Source: Reyranella aquatilis (GTDB taxonomy: Bacteria; Pseudomonadota; Alphaproteobacteria; Reyranellales; Reyranellaceae). Taken from it: 64,000 nucleotides of DNA. A program made the translations under genes and the position numbers. Under the pieces are notes generated by a model that made no database searches, had not been told where the DNA came from, and was given only the letters and a program-made list of their open reading frames with translations. Of this stretch, positions 16,071 through 23,126 are shown one piece after another; position 1 is the first letter of the stretch, and each line of letters starts with the position of its first letter. The stretch is from positions 124,001-188,000 of the forward strand of contig NZ_JAJISD010000006.1 of the NCBI RefSeq assembly GCF_020880995.1, in the 5' to 3' direction.

Positions 16071-16238
16071 TCAGGGGGTTCCGGCCGGTAGTTGGACCTG
16101 GTCGATGGTGACGTTCGACGACGTCGGGGCGACGCTGCCGTTGAGCGCGACGCCGTTCGGCCTGATGACCGCATGAGCCGGGGCGGCGAGGATCGTGGCG
16201 ATCAGGGCGGCGGCGGCGGCGAGGACGGCTTTGAACAT
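16071..16238 (-). CDS. secreted pentad-repeat peptide B
   Basis: This 55-residue precursor starts MFKAVLAAAAALIATILA, a signal peptide like those of peptides A and C, probably cut after APAHA. The mature part is about 31 residues: VIRPNGVALNGSVAP, a Ser/Thr-rich stretch, and an end QVQLPAGTP. It keeps the RPNG and LNG pentads but few repeats. The 5' leader (CTCAAGGGAGACTTCAA before ATG) is the same as in peptides A and C. It lies 39 bp downstream of peptide C and is probably co-transcribed. No family is recognised. Confidence 0.65.
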   Translation of the reverse strand: MFKAVLAAAAALIATILAAPAHAVIRPNGVALNGSVAPTSSNVTIDQVQLPAGTP

Positions 16239-16277
16239 TTGAAGTCTCCCTTGAGATGTGGGTGGGGGCTGGCGGTC

Positions 16278-16490
16278 TCAGCGCACGGAGGCCGGCAGCG
16301 CGATGCCGTCGAGCGCGAAGCCCTGCGATTCGATGGTCGCCCCGTGGAAGCGCTGGCCATTCCAGGTGCCGCCGTTCATTTCGACGCCCTGGAGGGTGAG
16401 GCCGTTCGGCCGGATCTGGGCTTGGGCCGGGGCGCCGATGGCCGTGGCGATCAGGGCGGCGGTAGCGGTGGCGAGGATGGTCTTGAACAT
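16278..16490 (-). CDS. secreted pentad-repeat peptide C
   Basis: This 70-residue precursor has a 24-residue signal sequence identical to that of peptide A and a 46-residue mature part. Reading from RPNG, pentads PNGLT, LQGVE, MNGGT, WNGQR, FHGAT, IESQG and FALDG follow, ending IALPASVR. The register (hydrophobic centre, Asn/Gln/His, Gly) resembles pentapeptide-repeat coils but is much shorter than a normal protein of that type. It is divergent from the HTH-hydrolase gene across the same promoter as peptide A. There are no cysteines. Export by Sec is expected; function unknown. Confidence 0.7.
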   Translation of the reverse strand: MFKTILATATAALIATAIGAPAQAQIRPNGLTLQGVEMNGGTWNGQRFHGATIESQGFALDGIALPASVR

Positions 16491-16896
16491 TTGAAGTCTC
16501 CCTTGAGGTGTGCGGGCTGGCGGGATGCCGTCCGTCGATGGGAGGGTTTTGGCACCGCGCCGCCGTGGCCGGCAGTTGCTGCGGCGTGCAGGGGGTTGCA
16601 CGGCGGCGAACAACCCCCAGAATGGCGCCGGTTCGGGGAGGAAAATGGCGGCGGTGCGGGATTTCGCGCGCAAGTTCGATCTCGTGCTGAAGGCCTTCAA
16701 CCTCAGCCGGGGGCGGCTGGCGCAGACGGTGGGGATCGACAAGTCGGTGGTCAGCCGCTGGGCCTCGGGCGCCACGGTGCCGACCGACCACAATCTCTCG
16801 CTGCTCACCCAGGCGGTGATGCGCCACAAGGCCGATTTCGGCCGGGCCGACTGGGATCTCGACGTCGAGGCTTTCGCCGCCCGGCTGGGCGTCGCC
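16423..16896. repeat. cassette core repeat, copy 2 (474 bp, direct)
   Basis: This is the partner of 13039-13512 and has the same content: signal peptide of peptide C, divergent promoter and HTH codons. The promoter part has no differences from copy 1, and most of the seven differences fall near the ends. This fits recent duplication or ongoing gene conversion. Confidence 0.93.
16585..16618. promoter_or_regulatory. overlapping dyads, copy 2
   Basis: These are identical to 13201-13234: CGTGCA-N6-TGCACG overlapping GGGGGTTG-N12-CAACCCCC, just upstream of the HTH-hydrolase ribosome site. The HTH domains of the two units are near-identical, so each protein would be expected to bind both operators. 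Confidence 0.5.
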
Positions 16897-17784
16897 GCGC
16901 ACGCGCCCGCCGCCTCCGAAGCCTTGCCGTCGGGGCCGGCTGCACCGGCGCGCGAGCAGCGCATCGCCTTCTGTCGCGCCTCCGATGGGGTGCGGCTGGC
17001 CTATGCAACGGTGGGCGCGGGGCCGCCGATCGTGAAGACGGCGAACTGGCTCAATCACCTGGAGTACGACTGGGAGAGCCCAATCTATCGCGGCCTGTTC
17101 CGCGGGCTGGCGGCCGAGCGCACGCTGGTCCGCTACGACGCGCGCGGCAACGGCCTGTCGGACTGGGAGGTCGGACGTATCGACTTCGAGGCCTTCGTCA
17201 CCGACCTGGAAACGGTGATGGATGCAGCGGGCATCAAGCGTGCGCCGGTATTCTGCATGTCACAGGGCTGCGCCGTGGCCGTCGCCTACGCGGTGCGCCA
17301 TCCCGAGCGGGTGAGCCACCTGATCCTGCACGGCGGCTTCGCGGTCGGGCCGCTCCGGCGGTCGCCCGAGGTGGCGGAGCAGACACGGGCAATGATGCAC
17401 CTGATCCGTACCGGCTGGGGCACCGACAATCCGGCCTTCCGCCAGATGTTCACATCGCTGTTCTTCCCCGACGGTACCAAGGAGGTGTTCGACAGCTTCA
17501 ACGAGTTGCAGCGAATCTGCATCTCGCCGGAGAACGCCTTTCGCATCCGTGAGGCCGTCGGCAACATCGACGTTCGCGACCTGCTGCCGAAGGTCAAGGT
17601 GCCGACGCTGGTCACCCATTCGCGCGGCGACGCCGTCGCCTCGTGGGAGCTCGGCCGGGCGATGGCGGCGGAAATCCCCGGCGCCCGCTTCGTCACCCTG
17701 CAGAGCAAGAACCACGCCCTGCTCGACGGCGAGCCGGCACATGCGCGGCTGCTCGACGAGATCGGCAATTTCCTGGCGGACTGA
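16645..17784 (+). CDS. HTH (Cro/CI-type) fused to alpha/beta hydrolase
   Basis: The 379-residue protein has an HTH at 1-75 almost identical to that of the protein at 13261, then an Ala/Pro linker, then an alpha/beta hydrolase from about residue 108 (RIAFCRASDGVRLAYATVG). Candidate catalytic residues are Ser in FCMSQGCAV, Asp in SRGDAV and His in KNHALLDG. The oxyanion region RYDARGNGLSDW is also present. Such hydrolase domains occur in LuxR- or cyclase-type regulators and may bind or cleave a small ester or lactone. It presumably controls the divergent peptide/desaturase genes. The ligand is unknown; the nucleophile elbow lacks the usual first Gly (C-M-S-Q-G). Confidence 0.78.
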   Translation: MAAVRDFARKFDLVLKAFNLSRGRLAQTVGIDKSVVSRWASGATVPTDHNLSLLTQAVMRHKADFGRADWDLDVEAFAARLGVAAHAPAASEALPSGPAAPAREQRIAFCRASDGVRLAYATVGAGPPIVKTANWLNHLEYDWESPIYRGLFRGLAAERTLVRYDARGNGLSDWEVGRIDFEAFVTDLETVMDAAGIKRAPVFCMSQGCAVAVAYAVRHPERVSHLILHGGFAVGPLRRSPEVAEQTRAMMHLIRTGWGTDNPAFRQMFTSLFFPDGTKEVFDSFNELQRICISPENAFRIREAVGNIDVRDLLPKVKVPTLVTHSRGDAVASWELGRAMAAEIPGARFVTLQSKNHALLDGEPAHARLLDEIGNFLAD

Positions 17785-17849
17785 CGGCCGGTGGCATGTG
17801 TTCTGCTATGGTGTCGCGACCACGGGGTTTCATGAGAAGGGTGAACGCA

Positions 17850-18878
17850 ATGTCTGTCAGGTTTGGTGTGGCGCTGGCCGCCGTTTTGGGCGTGACCGCG
17901 TTGGCTGCCGGTCCGGCGCTTGCCGGGCAGACCTTCGACGCGGTCAAGGCCAAGGGTTTCGTGCAGTGCGCGGTGAACACCGGCCTGGCGGGCTTCTCCT
18001 TCGCCGACAGCCAGGGCAAGTGGACCGGCCTCGACGTAGATCTCTGCAAGGCCATCGCCGCGGCGATGTTCGGCGATGCCGAGAAGGTGAAGTTCACCCC
18101 GACGACGGCGCAACAGCGCTTCGTCGCCCTGCAGTCGGGCGAGGTCGACGTCATCACCCGCAACGCGACGCAGACCCTGCTGCGCGACACGTCGCTCGGC
18201 TTCAACATCGCGGGCGTCAACTTCTACGACGGCCAGGGCTTCATCGTGCCGGCCAAGGCCAACATCAAGAGCGCGAAGGAGCTGAACGGCGCCACGATCT
18301 GCGTCCAGCCCGGCACCACCACGGAGCTCAACCTCGCGGACTATTTCCGCGCCAACAAGATGACCTTCAAGCCGGTGCTGATCGAGAAGCTCGACGAGCT
18401 GCTGCAGGCCTATGCCGCCGGCCGCTGCGACGCCTACACGACCGACGCCTCCGGCCTCGCCGCGGTGCGCGCCGGCCAGCTGGCCGGCAAGGGCGAGCAT
18501 GTCATCCTGCCCGAGCGCATCTCCAAGGAGCCGCTCGGTCCGATCGTGCGCCACGGCGACGACCAGTGGTTCGACCTCGTGAAGTGGACCCTGATGGGCA
18601 TGATCGAGGCCGAGGAGATGGGCATCACCTCCAAGAACGTCGACGAGAAGCTGAAGAGCGAGGATCCCGCGGTGAAGCGCTTCCTTGGCGTCACGCCCGG
18701 CTTCGGCAAGGCCGTCGGCGTCGACGAGAAGTGGATGTACAACGTCATCAAGCAGGTCGGTAACTACGGCGAGAGCTACGACCGCCATGTCGGTCCGGCG
18801 ACGCCGCTGAAGCTCGACCGCGGCCAGAACGCGCTGTGGACCAACGGCGGCCTGATGTACGCAATCCCGTTCCGTTGA
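17850..18878 (+). CDS. AapJ-like amino acid ABC transporter binding protein
   Basis: This 342-residue protein has a signal peptide (VRFGVALAAVLGVTALAAG) and a type II periplasmic binding fold. GFVQCAVNTGLAGFSFAD, GLDVDLCKAIAAAMFGD, SGEVDVITRNATQTL and QAYAAGRCDAYTTDASGLAA match AapJ, the general L-amino-acid binding protein of rhizobia. The ATG at 17850 follows AGAAGGGTG; an ATG at 17832 is possible. No permease or ATPase genes are adjacent, so it is an orphan that must serve a transporter encoded elsewhere. A strong hairpin array follows the stop. Confidence 0.87.
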   Translation: MSVRFGVALAAVLGVTALAAGPALAGQTFDAVKAKGFVQCAVNTGLAGFSFADSQGKWTGLDVDLCKAIAAAMFGDAEKVKFTPTTAQQRFVALQSGEVDVITRNATQTLLRDTSLGFNIAGVNFYDGQGFIVPAKANIKSAKELNGATICVQPGTTTELNLADYFRANKMTFKPVLIEKLDELLQAYAAGRCDAYTTDASGLAAVRAGQLAGKGEHVILPERISKEPLGPIVRHGDDQWFDLVKWTLMGMIEAEEMGITSKNVDEKLKSEDPAVKRFLGVTPGFGKAVGVDEKWMYNVIKQVGNYGESYDRHVGPATPLKLDRGQNALWTNGGLMYAIPFR

Positions 18879-18887
18879 TCGTCGATC

Positions 18888-18956
18888 ACTTCCCCTTTGC
18901 GGGTTCCGCAAAGGGGAAGTGCCCTCGTCTTACGAGGGCGATGGGGTCATGACCCC
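18888..18956. terminator. three consecutive hairpins after the binding-protein gene
   Basis: Hairpin 1 (18888-18920) has 14-bp perfect arms ACTTCCCCTTTGCG/CGCAAAGGGGAAGT and a five-base loop. Hairpin 2 (18921-18939) has GCCCTCGT/ACGAGGGC with a three-base loop. Hairpin 3 (18943-18956) is the palindrome GGGGTCATGACCCC. They lie between convergent genes; the first is the best terminator candidate although no clear T run follows. Confidence 0.6.
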
Positions 18957-19024
18957 TCCGTCGCATCAGCGGCTGGGTTGCAAGCCGCAAACGCGACACT
19001 TCCCCATCCGAATGGGGGGTGGGC

Positions 19025-20629
19025 TCAGTCCTCGCGATCGAAGCGCATCTTCTTGATGCGGCCGGTCGAGACTTCGAGCGCGACGATGCGGCCGGCGCGG
19101 TCTCGGACCAGATGGGCGAGCTGGGTCGCCTTGATCCAGTTGCCCGGCGATTCCACCTCTACCGTGTCGGCATCGAGGCCGCGCACGAGCCACGGCGCAC
19201 CGCCCGAAATCAGCGGTCCACCGACCTCCATGGTCCAGTCCTTGCCGTCGCGGCTGATGCGCCATACGGCGGCGCAGTCGGACGAGACATAGGTGCCGGC
19301 GAGATCGGCCGGTACGGCCGCGCGCATGGCGAGTTTGCCGAACGTCACGATGCGGCCGGCGCCGAGATCGACCTTCAGTGTCCCCTTTGGCCCGGGCTTC
19401 AGCGCGAACTCGTAGGAGCCGCGCTCGGCCGCCAGCCAGCCGCCGGCGCGGCGTCCCAGCGCGAAGGGCATGCCGTTCTGCGTCACCGTCGCCTCACCAT
19501 TGCGCCACGCCAGATCGAACAGCGACGGCTCCGCTGCGTTGAACCAGGTCCCGCCGATCGGCTTGATCTCGGCCTGCGTGATCGGCGCCAGGGCGGGCTT
19601 CATCCGGCGGTCGCCGTCGAGGGCGAGCGCCGCGATATCGCGCGCGCGCCGCCACGGGTCGATGCTGCCCAGGTTGGCGATCACCACAACGGTGAGATCG
19701 GCCCTCGGCACGCGCAGGAATTCCGTGCGGAAGCCCGGCCACAGACCGCCATGGCCGATCGTTTGCAGGCCACGCAGTTCCTCGACGGCGACACCGCGGC
19801 GATAGCTGTTGGCCTTGCCGCCGGTCAGCGGCGCGATGGCCGCGAGCTGCGCGGGGATCGTCTTGCCGAGCGTGGGCCTGTCGAAATGCCGGCTCCAGAT
19901 CAGCAGGTCCTCGACCGTCGAGGTGAGGCCGCCCTCGCCGCCCTGGGGATAGGCATGCGCCGCGCGGCGGAAGCCCTGCTCGCGGTCGCCGAGGTAGCCG
20001 GTGGCGAGACCGGGAATCACGGCGTCGATCTCGGCCGTCAGTCTTGTCTGCGCCATGCCGAGCGGCTTGAAGATGCGCTCGGCGAGCACGTCTCCCAGCT
20101 TCTGCTTCGCCAGCTTCTCGACGATCAGGCCGAGCAGCAGGAAGTTGGTGTTGCTGTAGAGGAAGCGGCTGCCGGGCGCGAAGTTGAGATGGCGGTTGCG
20201 CGTGCAGGCATCGAACAGATCCTCCGGCCTAGCCGGCCTGTCGAGACCGTGTCCGCCCAGCCGCAGCAATTCGAGGAAGTCGGGCAGCCCGCTCGAATTG
20301 CGCATCATCTGGTCGATGGTCACCGGCAGCGGCGCCAGCTCGGGCAGGTACTTGTGCGGCGGATCGGAGAGCTTGAGCCTGCCTTCGGCCGCCAGCATCA
20401 GCGCCGCCGTCACCGTGAACTGCTTGCTCACCGAGGCGATGCGGAAGCGGGTGTCCGGGCGGATCGGAACGTTCAGTTCCACGCTGGCGAGACCGAAGCC
20501 CTTGCAGAACTCGACGTCGCCATTGCGCATGACGCCGACGACGGCGCCCGGCGAACCGGGCTTGGTGTAGGAAGCGAACAACGCGGTGACGCGACGCTCG
20601 AAGACGGCGGATTCAATGGCTTTCGACAT
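19025..20629 (-). CDS. class C beta-lactamase-family serine hydrolase (D-aminopeptidase-like)
   Basis: The 534-residue protein has a beta-lactamase/transpeptidase-like domain at about 5-345. The catalytic SxxK is SVSK at 66-69 (RIASVSKQFT), the second motif is YSN (FLYSNTNF, near 157), and HGG (TIGHGGLWPG) replaces the KTG box. A C-terminal region of about 170 residues with beta-rich segments (VPADLAGTYVSSDCAAVW) resembles the accessory barrels of D-aminopeptidase DmpB-type proteins. No signal peptide is visible, so it is probably cytoplasmic. It may cleave D-amino acid peptides or esters; the substrate is unknown. It is divergent from an enoyl-CoA hydratase gene. Confidence 0.82.
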   Translation of the reverse strand: MSKAIESAVFERRVTALFASYTKPGSPGAVVGVMRNGDVEFCKGFGLASVELNVPIRPDTRFRIASVSKQFTVTAALMLAAEGRLKLSDPPHKYLPELAPLPVTIDQMMRNSSGLPDFLELLRLGGHGLDRPARPEDLFDACTRNRHLNFAPGSRFLYSNTNFLLLGLIVEKLAKQKLGDVLAERIFKPLGMAQTRLTAEIDAVIPGLATGYLGDREQGFRRAAHAYPQGGEGGLTSTVEDLLIWSRHFDRPTLGKTIPAQLAAIAPLTGGKANSYRRGVAVEELRGLQTIGHGGLWPGFRTEFLRVPRADLTVVVIANLGSIDPWRRARDIAALALDGDRRMKPALAPITQAEIKPIGGTWFNAAEPSLFDLAWRNGEATVTQNGMPFALGRRAGGWLAAERGSYEFALKPGPKGTLKVDLGAGRIVTFGKLAMRAAVPADLAGTYVSSDCAAVWRISRDGKDWTMEVGGPLISGGAPWLVRGLDADTVEVESPGNWIKATQLAHLVRDRAGRIVALEVSTGRIKKMRFDRED

Positions 20630-20707
20630 GCAGGCCAGTCAATCGAAGCGGCTCGCCCTTGTAAAGACGAGCCGCTAGGGTCGTGCGAAATCCTGGAGGA
20701 ATGCGCG

Positions 20708-21517
20708 ATGAGCGGACAGTTCGTGAAGATCGAGAAGGGGCTGGGGCCGCAGGGCCGCATCGCCGTCGTACGCTTCGATCGGGGCGACAACATCAATGCG
20801 CTGAGTCAGCAGGCGATGCGCGAGCTGCGCGACGTGCCGCGCGCTTTCGAGGACGATCTCGAGACGACGGTGGTGATCCTGACCGGCTCGGCCAAGGCCT
20901 TCTCGGCCGGTTTCGACCTCAAGGATCCGGAGGGCCGCGAGCGTGAGGGCCTGTCGATCGGCGAGCGCATCCACCGCCAGCGGCTGGGCCCCAGGATGTG
21001 CAAGGCCTGGCAGGACATGGACCAGATCACCATCGCCGCCGTCGAGGGCCATTGCGTCGGTGGCGGCGCGGCGCTGGTCGTGTCGCTCGACTTTCGCACC
21101 TGCGGCCGCTCAGCGCACTTCCGCATTCCCGAAGTCGAGCTCGGCATGAACATGAGCTGGGGCTCGATCCCGCGCATGCTGGCGTTGATGGGCCCGGCGC
21201 GCACCAAGCAGGCGGTGATCCTGGCGTCGGACCGGATCGGTGCGGCGGAGGCGCTGGACTGGGGCCTGGTCGAGAACGTCGTCGACGACGGACAGGCGCT
21301 GGCCGCCTCGATGGCGTTCGCCGAGCGTATCGCCCGCCAGCCGCCGATCCCTGTGCGCATGACCAAGAGCACGGTGAACCGTCTCGCCCATGCGCTCGAC
21401 GATCTCGGCAGCCACATGGACGCCGACCAGAACGTGCTGACCGGCCTGACCGAAGACTACAAGGAAGGCACCTCGGCCTTCCGCGAGAAGCGCAAGCCGT
21501 CGTTCAAGGGCAGATAG
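20708..21517 (+). CDS. enoyl-CoA hydratase/isomerase family protein
   Basis: The 269-residue crotonase-fold protein has the oxyanion-hole segments FSAGFDLKDPEG and VEGHCVGGGAALVVSLDFR, and the second half has IPEVELGMNMSWGSIPRM. The catalytic Glu expected in this last block appears as Glu in the PEVELG segment. Family members hydrate or isomerise enoyl-CoA esters in fatty acid or amino acid breakdown. It starts at ATG 20708 in a short gap from the divergent serine hydrolase gene. Substrate specificity is not readable. Confidence 0.85.
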   Translation: MSGQFVKIEKGLGPQGRIAVVRFDRGDNINALSQQAMRELRDVPRAFEDDLETTVVILTGSAKAFSAGFDLKDPEGREREGLSIGERIHRQRLGPRMCKAWQDMDQITIAAVEGHCVGGGAALVVSLDFRTCGRSAHFRIPEVELGMNMSWGSIPRMLALMGPARTKQAVILASDRIGAAEALDWGLVENVVDDGQALAASMAFAERIARQPPIPVRMTKSTVNRLAHALDDLGSHMDADQNVLTGLTEDYKEGTSAFREKRKPSFKGR

Positions 21518-21656
21518 GTGGGGGCCGCGCCACTGTGAGCGGCGTGACCTCCCCTCTTGAGTGGCGCGATCATGAATCAGGCGCGCCCGCAGCGAGGAGT
21601 GATCCCTTAGAGCGCTTCTGGGCGAGATTGAATCAAGCCGAACATTCAAACAACGA

Positions 21657-21768
21657 CCTCACCCTGAGGAGCATCGCGCAGCGATGCGTCTCGAAGGGTG
21701 GGAACGCGCACCTTGCCTGTTGCCCATCCTTCGAGACGCACGCCTTCGGCGCGCTCCTCAGGATGAGG
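21657..21768. repeat. inverted intergenic repeat (copy 1 of 2)
   Basis: The ends CCTCACCCTGAGGAGC and GCTCCTCAGGATGAGG form long inverted arms, and internal GCGTCTCGAAGGGTGGG pairs with CCCATCCTTCGAGACGC. The same design is present at 39563-39675. It resembles the dispersed palindromic elements common in Bradyrhizobium-type genomes. The rest of the 281-bp gap (21518-21797) holds no gene that I can support. Confidence 0.85.
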
Positions 21769-21797
21769 TAAGTGGGTCAATATGAACTGGAACGGCT

Positions 21798-21986
21798 CTA
21801 AAGCTTACGCGTCGGAAGCTGGTCGATGATGGTTTGGCGCGCGGCGTCGTCGAGCATGGCCCAGCGGCCGATCTCCTCGATCGTGCGCTTGCAGCCGATG
21901 CAGAGGCCGCTCTTCTGGTCGAGCTTGCAGATGCCGATGCAGGGCGACATGACCCGGCGGGTCATCGACGACGTCGACGCGCTCAT
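21798..21986 (-). CDS. DUF1289 protein
   Basis: This 62-residue protein has the family pattern SPCIGICKLDQKSGLCIGCK followed by RTIEEIGRW. Four cysteines in C-x3-C-x8-C-x2-C spacing suggest a small metal or iron-sulfur site. DUF1289 proteins are widespread and uncharacterised. It starts 7 bp after the phaR stop on the same strand, so it is likely co-transcribed with phaR. An in-frame ATG at residue 8 is an alternative start. Confidence 0.85.
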   Translation of the reverse strand: MSASTSSMTRRVMSPCIGICKLDQKSGLCIGCKRTIEEIGRWAMLDDAARQTIIDQLPTRKL

Positions 21987-21993
21987 GCCCGGT

Positions 21994-22635
21994 TCAGGAC
22001 TTCTTGCCGAGTTCCGAGAGCTGGCTCTGCAACTCGTCGAGCTTGCGCTTCAGGTCGTCGATCGCCGCATCGTTGGACGCCGCCGCGGCTTCCGGCCTGG
22101 CCGGCTCGTGACCGTTGGCGGGAGCCGACGGGGGAGCCGCGGGCGGGCTGCTGGGCGCCGTGCCGAACGGGTTGAACATTCGCATGGCGTTCTCGAACAT
22201 CGCCATGTTCTGCTTGCCCATCGACTCGAACTGCTGGAACGGATTGAAGCCGAAGGCATTCTGCATGTAGCGGCGCATCTGGTCCTGATTGCGCGCGAAC
22301 TGCGTCATCGACATTTCGAGATACTGCGGTACCACGCCCTGCAGACTGTCGCCGTAGAAGGAGATGAGCTGGCGCAGGAACGGGATCGGCAGCAGCGTCT
22401 GGCCACCCTTGCTCTCTTCCTCGAAGATGATCTGGGTCAGCACCGAGCGGGTGATCTCGTCGCCCGTCTTGGCGTCGTAGACCACGAAGTCGGTCTTGTC
22501 CTTCACCATCTGGGACAGATGATCGAGCGTCACATAGGCCGATGTGGCGGTATTGTAGAGCCGCCGGTTCGCGTACTTCTTGATCACCACCGGCGCCGTT
22601 TTCGGTCCGCCGTCGGGTACTGCCTGGTCGGCCAT
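21994..22635 (-). CDS. phaR: polyhydroxyalkanoate synthesis repressor PhaR
   Basis: The 213-residue protein has the PHB/PHA accumulation regulator DNA-binding domain at 17-80 (IKKYANRRLYNTATSAYVTL then DHLSQMV), followed by the PHB accumulation domain (LTQIIFEEESKGGQTLLP, LRQLISFYGDSLQGVVP). The C-terminal third is Pro/Ala-rich and ends in a coiled coil (DDLKRKLDELQSQLSELG). PhaR binds PHB granules and represses phasin and synthase genes until polymer appears. It is divergent from the synthase operon, as expected for a local regulator. Confidence 0.92.
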   Translation of the reverse strand: MADQAVPDGGPKTAPVVIKKYANRRLYNTATSAYVTLDHLSQMVKDKTDFVVYDAKTGDEITRSVLTQIIFEEESKGGQTLLPIPFLRQLISFYGDSLQGVVPQYLEMSMTQFARNQDQMRRYMQNAFGFNPFQQFESMGKQNMAMFENAMRMFNPFGTAPSSPPAAPPSAPANGHEPARPEAAAASNDAAIDDLKRKLDELQSQLSELGKKS

Positions 22636-22778
22636 TACGCTTCGCTCCTCTAGCTCCCGTGCGCAGTGAACGCTCGTTTACTGGGATCGTTCACCTTAGC
22701 GCCGATGCCGCAGTGCGACAAGGCAGGCTTTGCTGATGCGAAAGCAGCGAAAGCGCGTCGATGCGTTATAGTACGCGC
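22636..22778. promoter_or_regulatory. phaR / PHA synthase divergent promoter region
   Basis: The 143-bp gap contains TATAGT at 22767-22772 that ends 6 bp before the plus-strand ATG (22779). An imperfect inverted repeat GCTTTGC/GCGAAAGC lies at 22727-22745 and could be a PhaR or other operator. No Shine-Dalgarno is visible before the plus-strand start. Confidence 0.35.
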
Positions 22779-23126
22779 ATGGCCTCCGAAAACGACAACG
22801 CGACAGGCAGTACGACGGGCGATTCCACCGCCGATTTCGACAGGTTGGCCCGCCGTTACCTGGATCTCTGGCAGGCCCAGCTTTCCGGCCTTGCCTCCGA
22901 TCAGGCCGTGACCGAACAGATCGCCCGCCTGTTTGCCGCCGCCAACACGCAGGTCGCCTCGGCGATGCAGGCTGTCCAAGGAGCATCTCATGCAGGCACG
23001 ACTAGGCCCCCGCCCGCTGCCGCTCCATCTGGGAACGGCGCTGATGACGTGGGCGAGCTCCGAAAGCGCGTGGAAGCTCTTGAAGCCCGGCTCGCAGAAC
23101 TCGAGTCCCGCACGCGAACCTCCTGA
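22779..23126 (+). CDS. small PHA-locus protein with C-terminal coiled coil
   Basis: This 115-residue protein has an acidic/Ser/Thr-rich N-terminus, a helical middle (DFDRLARRYLDLWQAQLSGL, IARLFAAANTQVASAMQAV), a Pro/Ala linker and a C-terminal coiled coil (LRKRVEALEARLAELESR). This layout resembles phasin- or PhaE/PhaM-type proteins that bind PHA granules or the synthase, but I do not recognise a defined family. It overlaps the phaC start by 137 bp in a different frame. A -10-like TATAGT directly precedes the ATG without a ribosome site, so it may be leaderless. Confidence 0.6.
   Translation: MASENDNATGSTTGDSTADFDRLARRYLDLWQAQLSGLASDQAVTEQIARLFAAANTQVASAMQAVQGASHAGTTRPPPAAAPSGNGADDVGELRKRVEALEARLAELESRTRTS

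Noticed and set aside
11399..17784. Cassette as a toxin-antitoxin or known RiPP system
   Set aside because: The peptides carry Sec signals, no leader/core RiPP motif or maturation genes are present, and the fused effector domains are not antitoxin-like.
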